Positions 1 through 10,085 of a DNA stretch of 64,000 nucleotides are shown here, in pieces; within the stretch, counting starts at the first letter, position 1; each line of letters begins with the position of its first letter. The notes under the pieces are model-generated. The model saw only the letters and a list, made by a program, of their open reading frames with translations, searched no databases and was not told where the DNA came from. Origin of the DNA: CAYQMF01 sp964418595 (GTDB lineage Bacteria > Planctomycetota > UBA1135 > UBA2386); the NCBI GenBank assembly GCA_964418595.1, contig CAYQMF010000009.1, positions 1 to 64,000 on the forward strand, read 5' to 3'. The position numbers were made by a program, and so were the translations under genes.

Positions 1-1
1 C

Positions 2-2803
2 GAGCGCGACTGCTCCGTGCAGCGCCGCCACCAGAAGGTCATCGAGATCGCGCCGGCGCCGAACCTGCCCGACCACGTGCGTCGTCGCATCCACGAGGAC
101 GCGCTGAAGCTCGGCACGGCCGGCCGCTACCTGAACGCCGGCACGGTCGAGTTCCTGGTGGCCGGCGACGAGCACTACTTCATCGAGGTGAACCCGCGCC
201 TGCAGGTGGAGCACACGGTGACGGAGGAGGTCACCGGCATCGACCTCGTCCAGGCGCAGATCCGGATCGCAGAGGGCCACCTGCTCGCGTCGGACGACAT
301 CCGCATCTGGAGCCAGGCCGACGTGCGCACGCACGGCTTCGCCATCCAGTGCCGCGTCACCACCGAGGACCCGGGCAACAACTTCCTCCCGGACACCGGC
401 ACGATCCTCGCCTACCGGGCTGCCGCCGGCTTCGGCATCCGCCTCGACTCCGGCAACGGCTACACAGGCGCGGTCGTGTCGCCGCACTACGACTCGCTCC
501 TGGTGAAGGTCACCTCGCGCGGCCGGACCTTCAAGGAAGCCTGCGCCAAGAGCCAGCGCGCGCTCGCCGAGTTCCGCATCCGCGGCGTGAAGACCAACCT
601 GCAGTTCCTCGAGAACGTGCTGCACCACGACACGTTCGCAGGGGGCTCCACCTACACGCGCTTCATCGACGAGACGCCGGAGCTGTTCCATCTCGTACCG
701 CGCCGCGACCGCGCGACCAAGCTCCTGCTCTACCTGGCCGATGTCATCGTCAACGGTCACCGCACCATCAAGCCGGCGGCGCGCCGGAACATCGTGGCCA
801 GTGAGTTCACCGCCCCACCCCGCCCGCACGTGCCGGACTGCCCACCGCCGGACGGCACGGCGCAGATCCTCGCGGAGCGCGGCCCCGAGGGACTCGCGCG
901 GTGGATCCTGGAGCAGGACCACCCGCTCCTGTGCGACACGACCATGCGCGATGCGCACCAGAGCCTGCTCGCGACGCGGGTGCGCACGCACGACATCCTG
1001 CAGATCGCGCCGGCCACCGCGCACCTTGCACCGCAGCTCTTCGGCCTCGAGACCTGGGGCGGGGCGACCTTCGACGTGGCGTACCGTTTCCTCGACGAAG
1101 ACCCGTGGGAGCGACTGCGGCAACTTCGGCGCGCGGTGCCCAACCTGCTGCAGCAGATGCTGCTGCGCGGCGCCAACGCGGTGGGCTACACGAGCTACCC
1201 CGACAACGTCGTCGCCGGCTTCGTCGAGGAGGCCGCCGAGGCCGGCATCGACGTCTTCCGCGTCTTCGACAGCCTCAACGACCTCGACAACATGCGCTTC
1301 GCGGTCGACTGCGTGCGCAAGACCGGGAAAGTGGCGGAGGTGGCGATGTGCTACACGGGCGACGTCGCCAATCCCAACCGTACGAAGTACGACCTCGCGT
1401 ACTACCGGGACCTGGCCAGGCGGATCGAGGACATGGGCGCGCACATCCTCTGCATCAAGGACATGGCGGGGCTCATCCGGCCCCTCGCCGCCAAGATGCT
1501 GATGGAGGGCCTGCGCGAGGTGGTCCGCCTGCCGATCCACCTGCACACGCACGACACCAGCGGCAACGGCGTCGCGACCCTGGTCGAGGCGATCCGCGCC
1601 GGCGCGCACATCGTCGACGTGGCGCTGGCACCGATGGCCGGGCTCACCAGCCAGCCGAGCATGAATGCGCTGGTCGCCGCGCTCAACGGCACGAAGCACG
1701 ACACCGGCATGCGCAACAAGGCGCTGCAGCCGCTGTGCGACTACTGGGAGAGCGTGCGCGAGTACTACGCACCCTTCGAGTGCGGGCTCAAGAGCAGCAC
1801 CTCGGAGATCTACTTCCACGAGATCCCCGGCGGCCAGTACAGCAACCTGCGCCCGCAGGTCGCGGAGCTGGGGCTGCTGCACCGTTGGAACGACGTGAAG
1901 ACCGCGTTCGCGGTGGTCAACCAGCTGGTCGGCGACATCCCCCAGGTCACGCCGAGCAGCAAGATGGTCGGCGACTTCGCCACGTTCGTCGTGCAGAACA
2001 ACCTGCTCGAGGCCGGCGGCACGTTGGCGGAGACCGTCGCCAGGACGAAGAAGCGCGTGCTCGCCGAGGCGCCGCGTCTCGACTTCCCGCAGAGCGTCGT
2101 CACCTACTTCCAGGGCCACCTCGGCCAGCCGCCCGGCGGGTTCCCGGAAGACCTGCGCAAGGCCGTGCTGCGCGGACTCGCGAGCGTGGACGGTCGGCCG
2201 AGCGCGCGCATGACGCCGCTCGATCTCGACAAGCTGCAGAAGGACCTCTCGACCAAGTGGGGCCGCAAGCTCTCCCGCCGCGATGCGCTCAGCGCCGCGC
2301 TCTACCCGCGGGTGATGAACGACTACTTCGCCTTCTTCCACCGCCACGCCGACGTCTCGATCCTCGACACGCCGCACTACTTCTTCGGCATGTCGATCGA
2401 GGAGGAGATCTGGGTCGAGCTCGAGCCGGGCAAGGCGCTGGTGATCAAGCACCTCGCGGTGAGCGACCCGTTGGAGGACGGCACGCGGACGGTGTACTTC
2501 GAACTCAACGGCCAGGGCCGCCACGTCAACGTCGTCGACCGCTCGCTCGCCGGCGCGGAGGGCAGCGCGCGCAAGGTCGACCGCGCCGATGCCAACCAGG
2601 TCGGCGCGAGCATGCCCGGCAAGGTGATCGCCGTGAACTGCGCGGTGGGCCAGGCCGTCAAGGAAGGCGCGGCGCTGCTGACGCTCGAGGCGATGAAGAT
2701 GGAGACCGTCGTGCGCGCGCCGAAGGCCGGCAAGGTGGCGGAAGTCGTGTGCAGGCTGAACGAGGCGGTCAAGGCCGACGACCTGCTGGTGGTGCTGGGG
2801 TAG
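2..2803 (+). CDS. pyc: Pyruvate carboxylase, 5'-truncated by window edge
   Basis: This biotin enzyme carboxylates pyruvate to oxaloacetate with ATP and bicarbonate in the cytoplasm. The open frame enters from the left edge; the first codons read ERDCSVQRRHQK, an internal biotin-carboxylase motif, so a GTG at 17 is not the start. About 933 residues remain of the roughly 1150 usual for the family, so some 215 N-terminal residues lie outside. Counting from the first codon, the carboxylase motif EVNPRLQVEHTVTEE is near 61-75. The carboxyltransferase domain starts near 308 (CDTTMRDAHQSLL). CIKDMAGL carries the lysine (about 486) that is carbamylated in the family, and HLHTHDTSGNG supplies metal-binding histidines. 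The C-terminal carrier domain has EAMKMET with the biotinyl lysine at codon 2696-2698. No frameshift is visible. Confidence 0.97.
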   Translation, partial: ERDCSVQRRHQKVIEIAPAPNLPDHVRRRIHEDALKLGTAGRYLNAGTVEFLVAGDEHYFIEVNPRLQVEHTVTEEVTGIDLVQAQIRIAEGHLLASDDIRIWSQADVRTHGFAIQCRVTTEDPGNNFLPDTGTILAYRAAAGFGIRLDSGNGYTGAVVSPHYDSLLVKVTSRGRTFKEACAKSQRALAEFRIRGVKTNLQFLENVLHHDTFAGGSTYTRFIDETPELFHLVPRRDRATKLLLYLADVIVNGHRTIKPAARRNIVASEFTAPPRPHVPDCPPPDGTAQILAERGPEGLARWILEQDHPLLCDTTMRDAHQSLLATRVRTHDILQIAPATAHLAPQLFGLETWGGATFDVAYRFLDEDPWERLRQLRRAVPNLLQQMLLRGANAVGYTSYPDNVVAGFVEEAAEAGIDVFRVFDSLNDLDNMRFAVDCVRKTGKVAEVAMCYTGDVANPNRTKYDLAYYRDLARRIEDMGAHILCIKDMAGLIRPLAAKMLMEGLREVVRLPIHLHTHDTSGNGVATLVEAIRAGAHIVDVALAPMAGLTSQPSMNALVAALNGTKHDTGMRNKALQPLCDYWESVREYYAPFECGLKSSTSEIYFHEIPGGQYSNLRPQVAELGLLHRWNDVKTAFAVVNQLVGDIPQVTPSSKMVGDFATFVVQNNLLEAGGTLAETVARTKKRVLAEAPRLDFPQSVVTYFQGHLGQPPGGFPEDLRKAVLRGLASVDGRPSARMTPLDLDKLQKDLSTKWGRKLSRRDALSAALYPRVMNDYFAFFHRHADVSILDTPHYFFGMSIEEEIWVELEPGKALVIKHLAVSDPLEDGTRTVYFELNGQGRHVNVVDRSLAGAEGSARKVDRADANQVGASMPGKVIAVNCAVGQAVKEGAALLTLEAMKMETVVRAPKAGKVAEVVCRLNEAVKADDLLVVLG

Positions 2804-2866
2804 GGACGGTGACGGCGGCATGATCGCCGCCGGCGCTACCATCAAGCCCTCCCCCGGCATCGCACC

Positions 2867-5614
2867 GTGTCCCACGCGCACGCCCTCGCCCTCCTGGCCT
2901 TCACGACCCTCGCCGCGGCCCAGGCGCCGGTCGCCTTCGACCCCTTCCAGCACCTCGACGGCTTCGAGGCCTGCGCTTTCGACGAGCACGCCGACGCCTA
3001 CGAGGTCCGCACCTTCCAGGCGCTGCGCGGCGAGAAGGTCACGCCCGCCCGCCTCGACGAGCTGCGCGTCCTCTGGCGGGCGGCGCGGGAACGCGGCGAG
3101 GCGCGCAAGACCAAGATCGCCGCCGACCCCCGCCAGGCGGCGCTGTTCCGGATCGAGCGCAAGCTGCGCAAGGATCCGTTCTTCAGCCGCCTCGACTGGG
3201 TCGTCGACGACACACACCTGCCGTACGCCTTCCTCCTCCAGCAGGCGGGCGCCGACCCGGGGCGCGTGCGCACGCAGATCCAGCGCTACCTGCCGTGGTT
3301 CGAGGCGGCGGCGGCGCGACTGCGCGATGAGATCCTGATCCCGGCGGGCGCGAAGCTCGCCGAGGCGTCGCCGTGCATGACGGTCCTCGTGCTCGCGTCG
3401 CCCGGCGGCTACGCCGAGTTCGCGGGCATCCACCGCAACTCCGGCTACTACCCGGGGCCGGCACGCTGGACGCAGGCCTTCGACACACTCGTCGTGCCCG
3501 CCGACCTGCCGGCCGATCCGCTGGCCGCGCGCGCCGTGCTCGAGTTCGCGCAGGGTGAACTCGCCGTGTCGCTCCTGCACAAGTGCAGCGGGGGCACGCT
3601 CGGCCTGCGGCCGCTGTGGCTCGTCGCGGGCCTGCCGGCGTGGGCGCGGCGCGCGGGGGCGCCTGCGCGCGACGTGCCAGCGTTCGGGCCCGACGCCAAC
3701 GTCGAGCAGTACGTCGCGATGCTGCTCGACCCGGTGACCGAAGGCCACGTCGGGCCGTTCGAGGAGATCGCCGTGATCGACGACCGCGGCTTCCGGGCGC
3801 TCGAGAACCTCGCCGGCTTGCGCGGCGGCGGCGAGCGCAAGCCGGGCGAGCGCAACGCGATCACCTGGCGGGCCTTCTGGGTCCAGGCGTCGCTGTGGAC
3901 GCATTACCTCCTGCAGCACCACCGCGACGCCTTCCTCGCCTGCGTGCGCGCCGCGCTCGACGGCAAGGACGGACGCGACACGCTGCGCGCCGGGTTCACC
4001 GCGGCCGCGACGGCGGCGCTCGAGCCGGCGTTCGCGGCGTGGGTGCGCGCGGAGCACATGCGCCTGCGCGCGGCGCTGCGCCTGCCGGACCCGCTGCCGC
4101 TGCCGCGACGCGCCGGCAGCGCCGCTGCGAAACCGACCCCGGGCACGACGACGACGGAGCCTCCGACCCCGACCCAGCCGACGCCGGCGCAACCGACCGC
4201 GGCGGCCACGCCGGCGACGCAACCGATTCCCCGCCCCGATCCGGCCGCGCTGGCCCTCGCGCCGGCCGAGTGGTCGCTCGCCCTCGCCGCAGCTCTCGCC
4301 ACCGCGGGCCAGGGCAAGCTCGCCGCGGCGCTCGCCAGCCTGCGGTCGATCACGCCCCCGCCGGACGACCCCGCCGCCGGCGCGCGCCTCGAACGCGAAC
4401 GCACCCGCCTCGCCTTCGTCATCGAGCAGCGCCGCAAGCTCTTCGAGGCCCATGTGGCCAACAAGAAGGTCCTCGACATCGTGTTCGGCACGGAACGGGC
4501 ACGCGGTCGCGTCGAGGCGGTAGCCGACGCGACGGCGACCCTCCGCGTGGGCGGAGACGCGCGCGGCGTCGATCTCGACGCGCTCGACCCGGCGCAGCTC
4601 GACCTCGTCCTGCGCCGGCTCACCGTCCTCGCGTCCAAGTCGTGGGCGAGCGCATACCTCCAGCTCCTCGCCGAACGCAACCCCGACAAGGTCCGCGGCA
4701 AGCTGGCTGGCGGCGACCCGGAGGCCACTGCCCTCGCCGCGGATCTCGAAGGCTACCCGCCGCTGTTCGCGCACGCCGACGCAGCGCACCTGCTGACGCG
4801 CGTCGTCGGCGCGGCGACCGACACCGCCGGCCTGAGCGCGCTGGAAGAACTCGTCCAGAAGCACGCGGCGCAACCGTTCGTGGCCGAGCGACGAGACGGC
4901 CTGCGCACGCACGCCGCCGCACTCCTCGCTTCGACCTTCGATCCCGCGCGCACCGAGTGCCTCGGCGTGGCCGGCAAGGTCGAGTTCCTTCCCGCGGGTC
5001 GCCTGCGCGTGACCTACGCCGGCGGCGAGCAGGCGCAGATCGGCGACTTCCTGCCCGAGCCCGCGTACCTGTCCGACCTGATCTACCCAGACCTCGTGCT
5101 CGTCGACATCCCGCCCGCGATGACCGCCGCGCGCGGCGCGTTCGAACTCCTCGGCCGCGGCGCACTGCGCCTCGCGCTGCCCTTCGCCACGCCGTTGAAG
5201 GTCACCTGCCGCATGGCGGACGGTGAGCGCGGCCTGCTCAACGTCGGCATCTGCGACGACCGCGAAGGTTCCTGTCTCCTGACCGCCAGCGACGGCAGCA
5301 TCCTCGTCGTCATCCCTCACCAGACGACCCGGCCCAAGCGCGGCAGTCAGGACACGTACGGCGGCGAGCGCCACACGCTGGAGATCGAGCACGATGGTAC
5401 TCGTGTGAAGACCTCGGTCGATGGCCGCGAGAGCCTCGTCCTCCCCGCGCCCGCGGCACTGAGCAAGGGCGGCGACGTGCTCCTGCACCTGAGCGCACGC
5501 ACCGCGTGCCGCATCGAGACGATGAGCATCGAGGCAAGCCTCGACGCGACCCGCCTTCCCGCGCTGCGCGCCCGGTTCGTCGCGCGCCGCCTGGGTGAGA
5601 TCTTCGGGCGCTGA
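2867..5614 (+). CDS. Large secreted protein of unknown function (915 aa)
   Basis: I do not recognise a named family. A GTG start is followed by a short signal peptide ending in LAAAQ near residue 19, so the product is probably exported. Residues about 20-415 form one Arg/Ala-rich, probably helical region. A Pro/Thr linker follows near residues 421-455. A second region runs from about 456 to 690, and a C-terminal beta-rich segment near 830-880 (HTLEIEHDGTRVKTSVDG) looks like a LamG or concanavalin-like sandwich, which is inference from pattern only. It starts 63 bp after pyruvate carboxylase and its 3' end runs into the glycosyltransferase remnant. Composition matches its neighbours. A structural or carbohydrate-binding role is possible, but no catalytic motif is visible. 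Confidence 0.8.
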   Translation: MSHAHALALLAFTTLAAAQAPVAFDPFQHLDGFEACAFDEHADAYEVRTFQALRGEKVTPARLDELRVLWRAARERGEARKTKIAADPRQAALFRIERKLRKDPFFSRLDWVVDDTHLPYAFLLQQAGADPGRVRTQIQRYLPWFEAAAARLRDEILIPAGAKLAEASPCMTVLVLASPGGYAEFAGIHRNSGYYPGPARWTQAFDTLVVPADLPADPLAARAVLEFAQGELAVSLLHKCSGGTLGLRPLWLVAGLPAWARRAGAPARDVPAFGPDANVEQYVAMLLDPVTEGHVGPFEEIAVIDDRGFRALENLAGLRGGGERKPGERNAITWRAFWVQASLWTHYLLQHHRDAFLACVRAALDGKDGRDTLRAGFTAAATAALEPAFAAWVRAEHMRLRAALRLPDPLPLPRRAGSAAAKPTPGTTTTEPPTPTQPTPAQPTAAATPATQPIPRPDPAALALAPAEWSLALAAALATAGQGKLAAALASLRSITPPPDDPAAGARLERERTRLAFVIEQRRKLFEAHVANKKVLDIVFGTERARGRVEAVADATATLRVGGDARGVDLDALDPAQLDLVLRRLTVLASKSWASAYLQLLAERNPDKVRGKLAGGDPEATALAADLEGYPPLFAHADAAHLLTRVVGAATDTAGLSALEELVQKHAAQPFVAERRDGLRTHAAALLASTFDPARTECLGVAGKVEFLPAGRLRVTYAGGEQAQIGDFLPEPAYLSDLIYPDLVLVDIPPAMTAARGAFELLGRGALRLALPFATPLKVTCRMADGERGLLNVGICDDREGSCLLTASDGSILVVIPHQTTRPKRGSQDTYGGERHTLEIEHDGTRVKTSVDGRESLVLPAPAALSKGGDVLLHLSARTACRIETMSIEASLDATRLPALRARFVARRLGEIFGR

Positions 5615-5642
5615 TGCCATCCTCGACGCCGCGGCCGGCAGC

Positions 5643-6414
5643 ATGCCGAGGGTGTTGGCCGGCGTGTGGCGCTCGTACGACGGCGACCTCTCGCGGATGG
5701 CCAGCAACTGGTGGTCGCGCTTCTGCGCGGTGTGGCATGCGTGGGAGGAGGCCGACAACGTGTCGTTCTACTTCTTCCGCAACATGACCCTCTCGCTGCG
5801 CCTGTCGCCCGATTTCCGCTGGCTGTTCCCGGCAACATTCGCCGTGGCGCTGCTGCTCCTGGTGACGGCCCTGCGGCGTCACGATCGAGGCCTCACCCCT
5901 GGCTCGCGACCGGCGCGGCTGGGCGGTACGCGCGGTGTACGGCCTCGCGGTCACCGCCGCACTCAGCCTCGTCCATCCGGTGGCGCGCTTCCGGCTCTAC
6001 GTCGTGCCGGTCTTCCTGGTCGCGGCAGGCGCGTACTTGGCGATGGCCGGCACGGCCCTGCGCACGCGCGCGTGGCGCCATGTGGCGGCGTTGCTCCTCC
6101 TGGCGCTCGTCGGGGCCCTCGCGCAGCGCGCGGCCACACGACAGGACGCAATCGCCACCCCACGCCCCATCGACTACACGATCGCGCGGCGTCTCGCGGC
6201 TCAGGCCGACGACGTCGACCTGTTGCGTCGGATGGCGGAGGACGCGGAGCGGCACGACCCGCGCAACCCGAGCTACTTCGCCATCCTCGGCCAACACCTC
6301 GCACGCCGCGGCGAGATCGAGGACGCGATCCGTTGCTACGAGCGCGCGCTCGAGCGGCAGCACGTCGACGCGATCCGAAAGGACCTCGAAGAACTGCGCG
6401 CGCGCGCCAGGTGA
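5643..6414 (+). pseudogene. 3' remnant of a GT39-like membrane glycosyltransferase, frameshifted
   Basis: The first part (from about 5643) reads ASNWWSRFCAVWHAWEEADN and then VSFYFFRNMTLSLRL followed by a hydrophobic helix. This resembles the last third of dolichyl-phosphate-mannose-type (GT39/PMT-like) integral membrane glycosyltransferases. Between about 5865 and 5890 the coding signal moves to the next frame, which continues IEASPLARDRRGWAVRAVYG, two further membrane helices and a single TPR-like tail ending at 6414. The roughly 400 N-terminal residues with the catalytic loop are absent: the unrelated 915-aa gene ends at 5614. The locus is therefore both 5'-truncated and frameshifted. It could be a decaying gene or an assembly join; the frameshift alone could be a sequencing error, but the missing N-terminus could not. 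Confidence 0.6.
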
Positions 6415-6418
6415 GCCT

Positions 6419-7048
6419 TCAGCAGCGCACCCAGGAGATCAGCACGCCGTTGCGGTAGAGACCGATCGACGTGGTCCCGCCAGGCACGCCGCCGCTCAGG
6501 TTGACCGTGCTGCCGTCGGCCTGGACTGCGCCGGCGCCGATGACGGTGCCGTTGTCGGTCTTGACCTCGATCTGGTCGCCGCGGTTGCCGGTCGCCGCGG
6601 CGGTGAAGGTGCCGCCGGAGTAGGTGATGGTGTTGGCGACATTGGCGACCTCGCCGCCCGCGAACGCCGCGACGTTGACGAGTTGCACACTCGTGCCCGA
6701 GAACACGACACCCTGCACCGAGAGCACGAACGGCGAATACGGGCGCGGGAAGTGCCCCTGCAGAGTGGCGCGACCCAGCGCGTCGAGCTGCACCGGCACG
6801 GTGGCGACGATGCTCGCGGGGTCGAGGCAGAGCAGGCCGTACGGCGTGGGAATCCCCTGCGCCAGCGGCTGCTGCGTCGAGAACATGAGGAACATGGTGC
6901 TGAGCGGAGCACCGCTCACCGTCAGGTTGATGTGCGCGGCAGTGCGGTCGACGGTGGCCGTCGCCATCAGGGGTGCACGCTGGGCAGTGAGAGTCGTCGC
7001 GGCCAGGAGGCAGAGGCTGGCCTTCAGGAACATGCGGATCGGGGACAT
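6419..7048 (-). CDS. Secreted beta-sandwich-like protein (209 aa)
   Basis: The start at 7048 gives MSPIRMFLKASLCLLAATTL and cleavage at TLTA/Q, a clear signal peptide; the longer open frame upstream is high-GC noise. The mature part is rich in Val, Thr, Gly and short hydrophobic strands. It contains a segment (LLCLDPASIVATVPVQLDAL, then a strand ending FVLSVQGVVFSG) that resembles the C-terminal module of the secreted protein at 53892-55295. The C-terminus has a second strand-rich part with TYSGGTFTAAATGNRGDQIE and a terminal Cys. No catalytic motif is visible. It is convergent with the glycosyltransferase remnant (4 bp apart). Probably a small cell-surface or periplasmic structural protein; function unknown. 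Confidence 0.8.
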   Translation of the reverse strand: MSPIRMFLKASLCLLAATTLTAQRAPLMATATVDRTAAHINLTVSGAPLSTMFLMFSTQQPLAQGIPTPYGLLCLDPASIVATVPVQLDALGRATLQGHFPRPYSPFVLSVQGVVFSGTSVQLVNVAAFAGGEVANVANTITYSGGTFTAAATGNRGDQIEVKTDNGTVIGAGAVQADGSTVNLSGGVPGGTTSIGLYRNGVLISWVRC

Positions 7049-7226
7049 GACAGTTGTTCGGGACGCTGGTTCTGGCGCGACCCGCCGCGTCCGTGGCTGG
7101 GGCCGTGGGGCGCGGCGATCGCCGCATCCATCCCCCTCAGCGGAAAGCGCACGGTGGAGCGGACACGAACCGACGCTGGCGGCGGGAGGCTCCGGACCAC
7201 AACATGACCGTCGAGGTGATCGACGC

Positions 7227-7691
7227 ATGGCGCAGCGACGTTCCGACGAGACCACGCGGCCCAAGAGGACTCCCGGGGCGAAGGTCCCCCCCAAGCTCCT
7301 CTCCGGTGGCAACCCGCAGATCGGAAAGGCCGACGGCGACGCCCCCGTGCAGGCCTACATCGCCGCGATGCCCGGATGGAAGCGCGAGGTCGGGCGCCGG
7401 ATCGACCGGCTCATCACCCGCCACGTGCCCGGCGTGCGCAAGGCGGTGCGGTGGAACACGCCGTTCTACGGCATCGACGGGCAAGGCTGGTTCCTCGCGT
7501 ACCACTGCATCACGAAGTACGTGAAGGTGAGCTTCTTCCGCGGCACGTCGCTGCGGCCCGTCCCGCCGGTCGCGTCCAAGCAGGCGAACGTACGCTACTT
7601 CCACATCCACGAAGGCGACGTGATCGACGAGGTGGTATTCGCCGGCTGGATCGAGCAGGCAGCGGCACTGCCGGGCGAGGCTCTTTTCTGA
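7227..7691 (+). CDS. DUF1801 family protein
   Basis: The 154-residue product has the DUF1801 fold signature: an N-terminal helical part with PVQAYIAAMPGWKREVGRRI, then RKAVRWNTPFYGIDGQGWF and KYVKVSFFRGTSLRPVP. This matches YdhG/YobT-like proteins. No signal peptide is present, so it is cytoplasmic. The start at 7227 was chosen because the family begins shortly before this helix and a weak purine-rich GAGGTGAT precedes it; the longer open frame to 6624 is antisense to the gene at 6419-7048. It stands alone between two minus-strand genes. Biochemical function is unknown for the family. Confidence 0.85.
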   Translation: MAQRRSDETTRPKRTPGAKVPPKLLSGGNPQIGKADGDAPVQAYIAAMPGWKREVGRRIDRLITRHVPGVRKAVRWNTPFYGIDGQGWFLAYHCITKYVKVSFFRGTSLRPVPPVASKQANVRYFHIHEGDVIDEVVFAGWIEQAAALPGEALF

Positions 7692-7694
7692 TCC

Positions 7695-10013
7695 TCAGCG
7701 GCTGAGCAGGTTCACCAGCATGCGCAGCGCGCCGGCGTGGCCTTCGCGCCACTGCCGATAGAGCGCGAGCGAGCAGAACACGAAGCTGCCCTTGCCGTGC
7801 GGCGCCACCAGCAGCGCGCCATCGAGCGGCTTCTCGTCCTTGTCGGCCATGCGCAGGAGCGGCGTCCACTCTGCGCCCCACTTCTCGGGGAAGTTGAGGC
7901 CGCGCTCCTGCACCCAACCCGCGAAGTCGGCGGCGGTGATCGCATGCGGCCGGCGCAGCAGCGGATGGTCCGGCACCAGGAACTCGACGGCGGCGTCTTC
8001 CTCGGCGATGCGATCGTTGCCGACCGTCAGCTCGTACGGCGCGAGCGCCGGTCGGCCGGGGCGCGCGTTCCACTCGTTGGGCTTGTGGTAGAGGAAGAGC
8101 ACGCGCCCGCCGCCTGCCGCGAACTCGGCGATGCGGTCGCGGTGGTCGCGCAGGTCCTGGCGGTGGCCGCCGGTGCGCATGTCGAAGGCGAGCGTCGTGA
8201 ACGACCCGAGGTCGGTGACCGCGAGCGCCCGCTCGTCGAGCTCGGCGTGCTCGACGCCGAGGTCCTGCAGGGTGCGCAGCAGGGTGTCGTCGGGCCCGCG
8301 CACGAGGCCGACGCGGAGGTCGGCGGGTATGTCCACGTCCACGGCGCGCACCGGCAGGCGGGTCGTGTGCACGCCGTAGTGCGCGACGAGCGCGGAGTCT
8401 TCCCGGAGCGCCGACGCGGCCGTGATGTGCAGGCGTAGCAGCGCCCGCGCGTCGCGGCGTTCGCTCGACACGGCCACGCGCGACGGGCGGAGTTCCGCGG
8501 TGATCCCCTCTGGGGCCTCCACCCGCAGAGCGTCGTTCGACGCGCCGTCGCCGTGGTAGTCGAGCTCCAGCGACAGCACGCGGCTGGCGTCGCTGGCTGC
8601 GCGCGGCAGCACGAACACGTCGCGATCCCACGCCATGCCCAGCTCCGGCACGGGAAGCACACGCACGCGCGGCGTGACGACGACTTCGATCTCGCCCAGG
8701 CGGAACGCGACGCGAGGCTGCAGGATGCGCGCGCCGGTGACCGGATCGAGCTGGGTGTCGCCGCCGATGCCGGGCGGCAGGAGGTGGAAGTCGATCTCGC
8801 GCACCAGTGCGCCGAGGGCGCCGTCGGTGGCGGGGCGTGCGCTCAGGCCCTGCCAAGTCACGGCGAGGCCTTCGACGTCGGTTGGCCGTTCCGCGTGCAC
8901 CGCCACGCGCATCGTGCCGTGGCCGAACAGGGGGATGCGGGTGCGGGTGACGTAGGCCTCCACCGACACGCCGTGGCCGTGCAGCCACGCGCGCTCGAGC
9001 GCCTCGCGCCGGCGCAGCACGCGACGCAGGTTCGCGGCGCCGTCGGGGTCGCGGGCGAGCACTTCGGCCACGCGGGACAACGTCCCGAGCATGGAGCGCA
9101 CGATGGCGAGGTGCGCGGCGACGGCGCGGTCCTTCTGCAGGCCACCGAGCGACGCGGCGACGGCATCCGCCGTCGTGCCGCAGGCGGCGCAGGCGCGCGC
9201 GAACGCGCGGTCGGCGAACACCGTCGGCAGCGATGCAAACGGATCGGCTTCGCCCGCCGCCGGCCACACCAGTTTCCAACGTTCCTCGCGTACCCGGGCC
9301 GGATCGTGCGGCCCCCACGGTCCTTGCGACGCGTGCTCGAGGAGACCTTCATGCGCCTGGCGCGCGAAGGTCTTGCCGGCGACCGGATCGAGGCGGCTGA
9401 CCTCGAGCTTGAACGACGCATCGTCCTTCTCGTCCGCCGGGCGCTGGTACAGCGGCACGCTGCGTCCGGTCTCCTCCGCGTACAGCTTCACCGCCGCCTC
9501 GATCGCCCACGCCGAGGCGCGGTGATGGCCGTGCCCGCGCACGGTGTCATGGTTGGTGAGGATCACGTCGGGCGCGACGTCGCGCAGCACCTGCAGCATG
9601 GCGTCGCGGAGGCGATCCTCGCCCCACACCCGCAGCGTCTCCTCGAGCGACTTGCTGTAGCCGAAGTCGGGGAAGCCGAGCCAGCGCACCTCGGTATCGG
9701 TGTGCTCCGCGGCGGCGAGCGTCTCGAGGACGCGCCGGCGGGCGAGCGCCTCGCCGATGTCACGGCCGACCGCGTTCTGACCGCCTTCCCCGCAGGTCGA
9801 GAACACGGCGACCGTGCGCACGCCGAGCGTGCGGCGCAGATAGACCATCGACCGGGCCGACTCGTCGTCGGGGTGCGCGGCGACGTTCATCACGACCGCG
9901 TCGGAGCTGGCGTCGAGACAGGCCTGTCGGAAGCCGATGGCCCCGGCCGGCGGCTGGGCGAAGGCAGTGACGGCGAAGAGGACGGTTGAGAGGACTCCCA
10001 TGCGGCGCGACAT
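7695..10013 (-). CDS. Secreted PIG-L (LmbE-like) deacetylase with C-terminal amidotransferase-like domain
   Basis: The 772-residue protein begins with a signal peptide cleaved at AFA/Q. Residues 41-52 carry the PIG-L zinc motif AAHPDDES (His47, Asp49, Asp50), and TVRGHGHHRAS downstream supplies the second zinc histidine. PIG-L enzymes are zinc-dependent N-deacetylases, classically of N-acetylglucosamine conjugates. The middle holds beta-rich domains and the last 230 residues resemble the glutamine-amidotransferase-like (ThuA-type) domain (VGLVRGPDDTLLRTLQDLG ... GGGRVLFLYHKPNEWN). This architecture is common in exported PIG-L proteins of Planctomycetota and Bacteroidetes. The start at 10013 is followed by a second Met at 10001, which is an alternative. 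It diverges from 10086-10853 across 72 bp. The actual substrate is unknown. Confidence 0.93.
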   Translation of the reverse strand: MSRRMGVLSTVLFAVTAFAQPPAGAIGFRQACLDASSDAVVMNVAAHPDDESARSMVYLRRTLGVRTVAVFSTCGEGGQNAVGRDIGEALARRRVLETLAAAEHTDTEVRWLGFPDFGYSKSLEETLRVWGEDRLRDAMLQVLRDVAPDVILTNHDTVRGHGHHRASAWAIEAAVKLYAEETGRSVPLYQRPADEKDDASFKLEVSRLDPVAGKTFARQAHEGLLEHASQGPWGPHDPARVREERWKLVWPAAGEADPFASLPTVFADRAFARACAACGTTADAVAASLGGLQKDRAVAAHLAIVRSMLGTLSRVAEVLARDPDGAANLRRVLRRREALERAWLHGHGVSVEAYVTRTRIPLFGHGTMRVAVHAERPTDVEGLAVTWQGLSARPATDGALGALVREIDFHLLPPGIGGDTQLDPVTGARILQPRVAFRLGEIEVVVTPRVRVLPVPELGMAWDRDVFVLPRAASDASRVLSLELDYHGDGASNDALRVEAPEGITAELRPSRVAVSSERRDARALLRLHITAASALREDSALVAHYGVHTTRLPVRAVDVDIPADLRVGLVRGPDDTLLRTLQDLGVEHAELDERALAVTDLGSFTTLAFDMRTGGHRQDLRDHRDRIAEFAAGGGRVLFLYHKPNEWNARPGRPALAPYELTVGNDRIAEEDAAVEFLVPDHPLLRRPHAITAADFAGWVQERGLNFPEKWGAEWTPLLRMADKDEKPLDGALLVAPHGKGSFVFCSLALYRQWREGHAGALRMLVNLLSR

Positions 10014-10085
10014 CGAGGAGGGAGGAAGATAGCGCCCGCAACCGCCGTCCATGGCGCCGCTCCTGATAGACCACGGAGGATTCCC

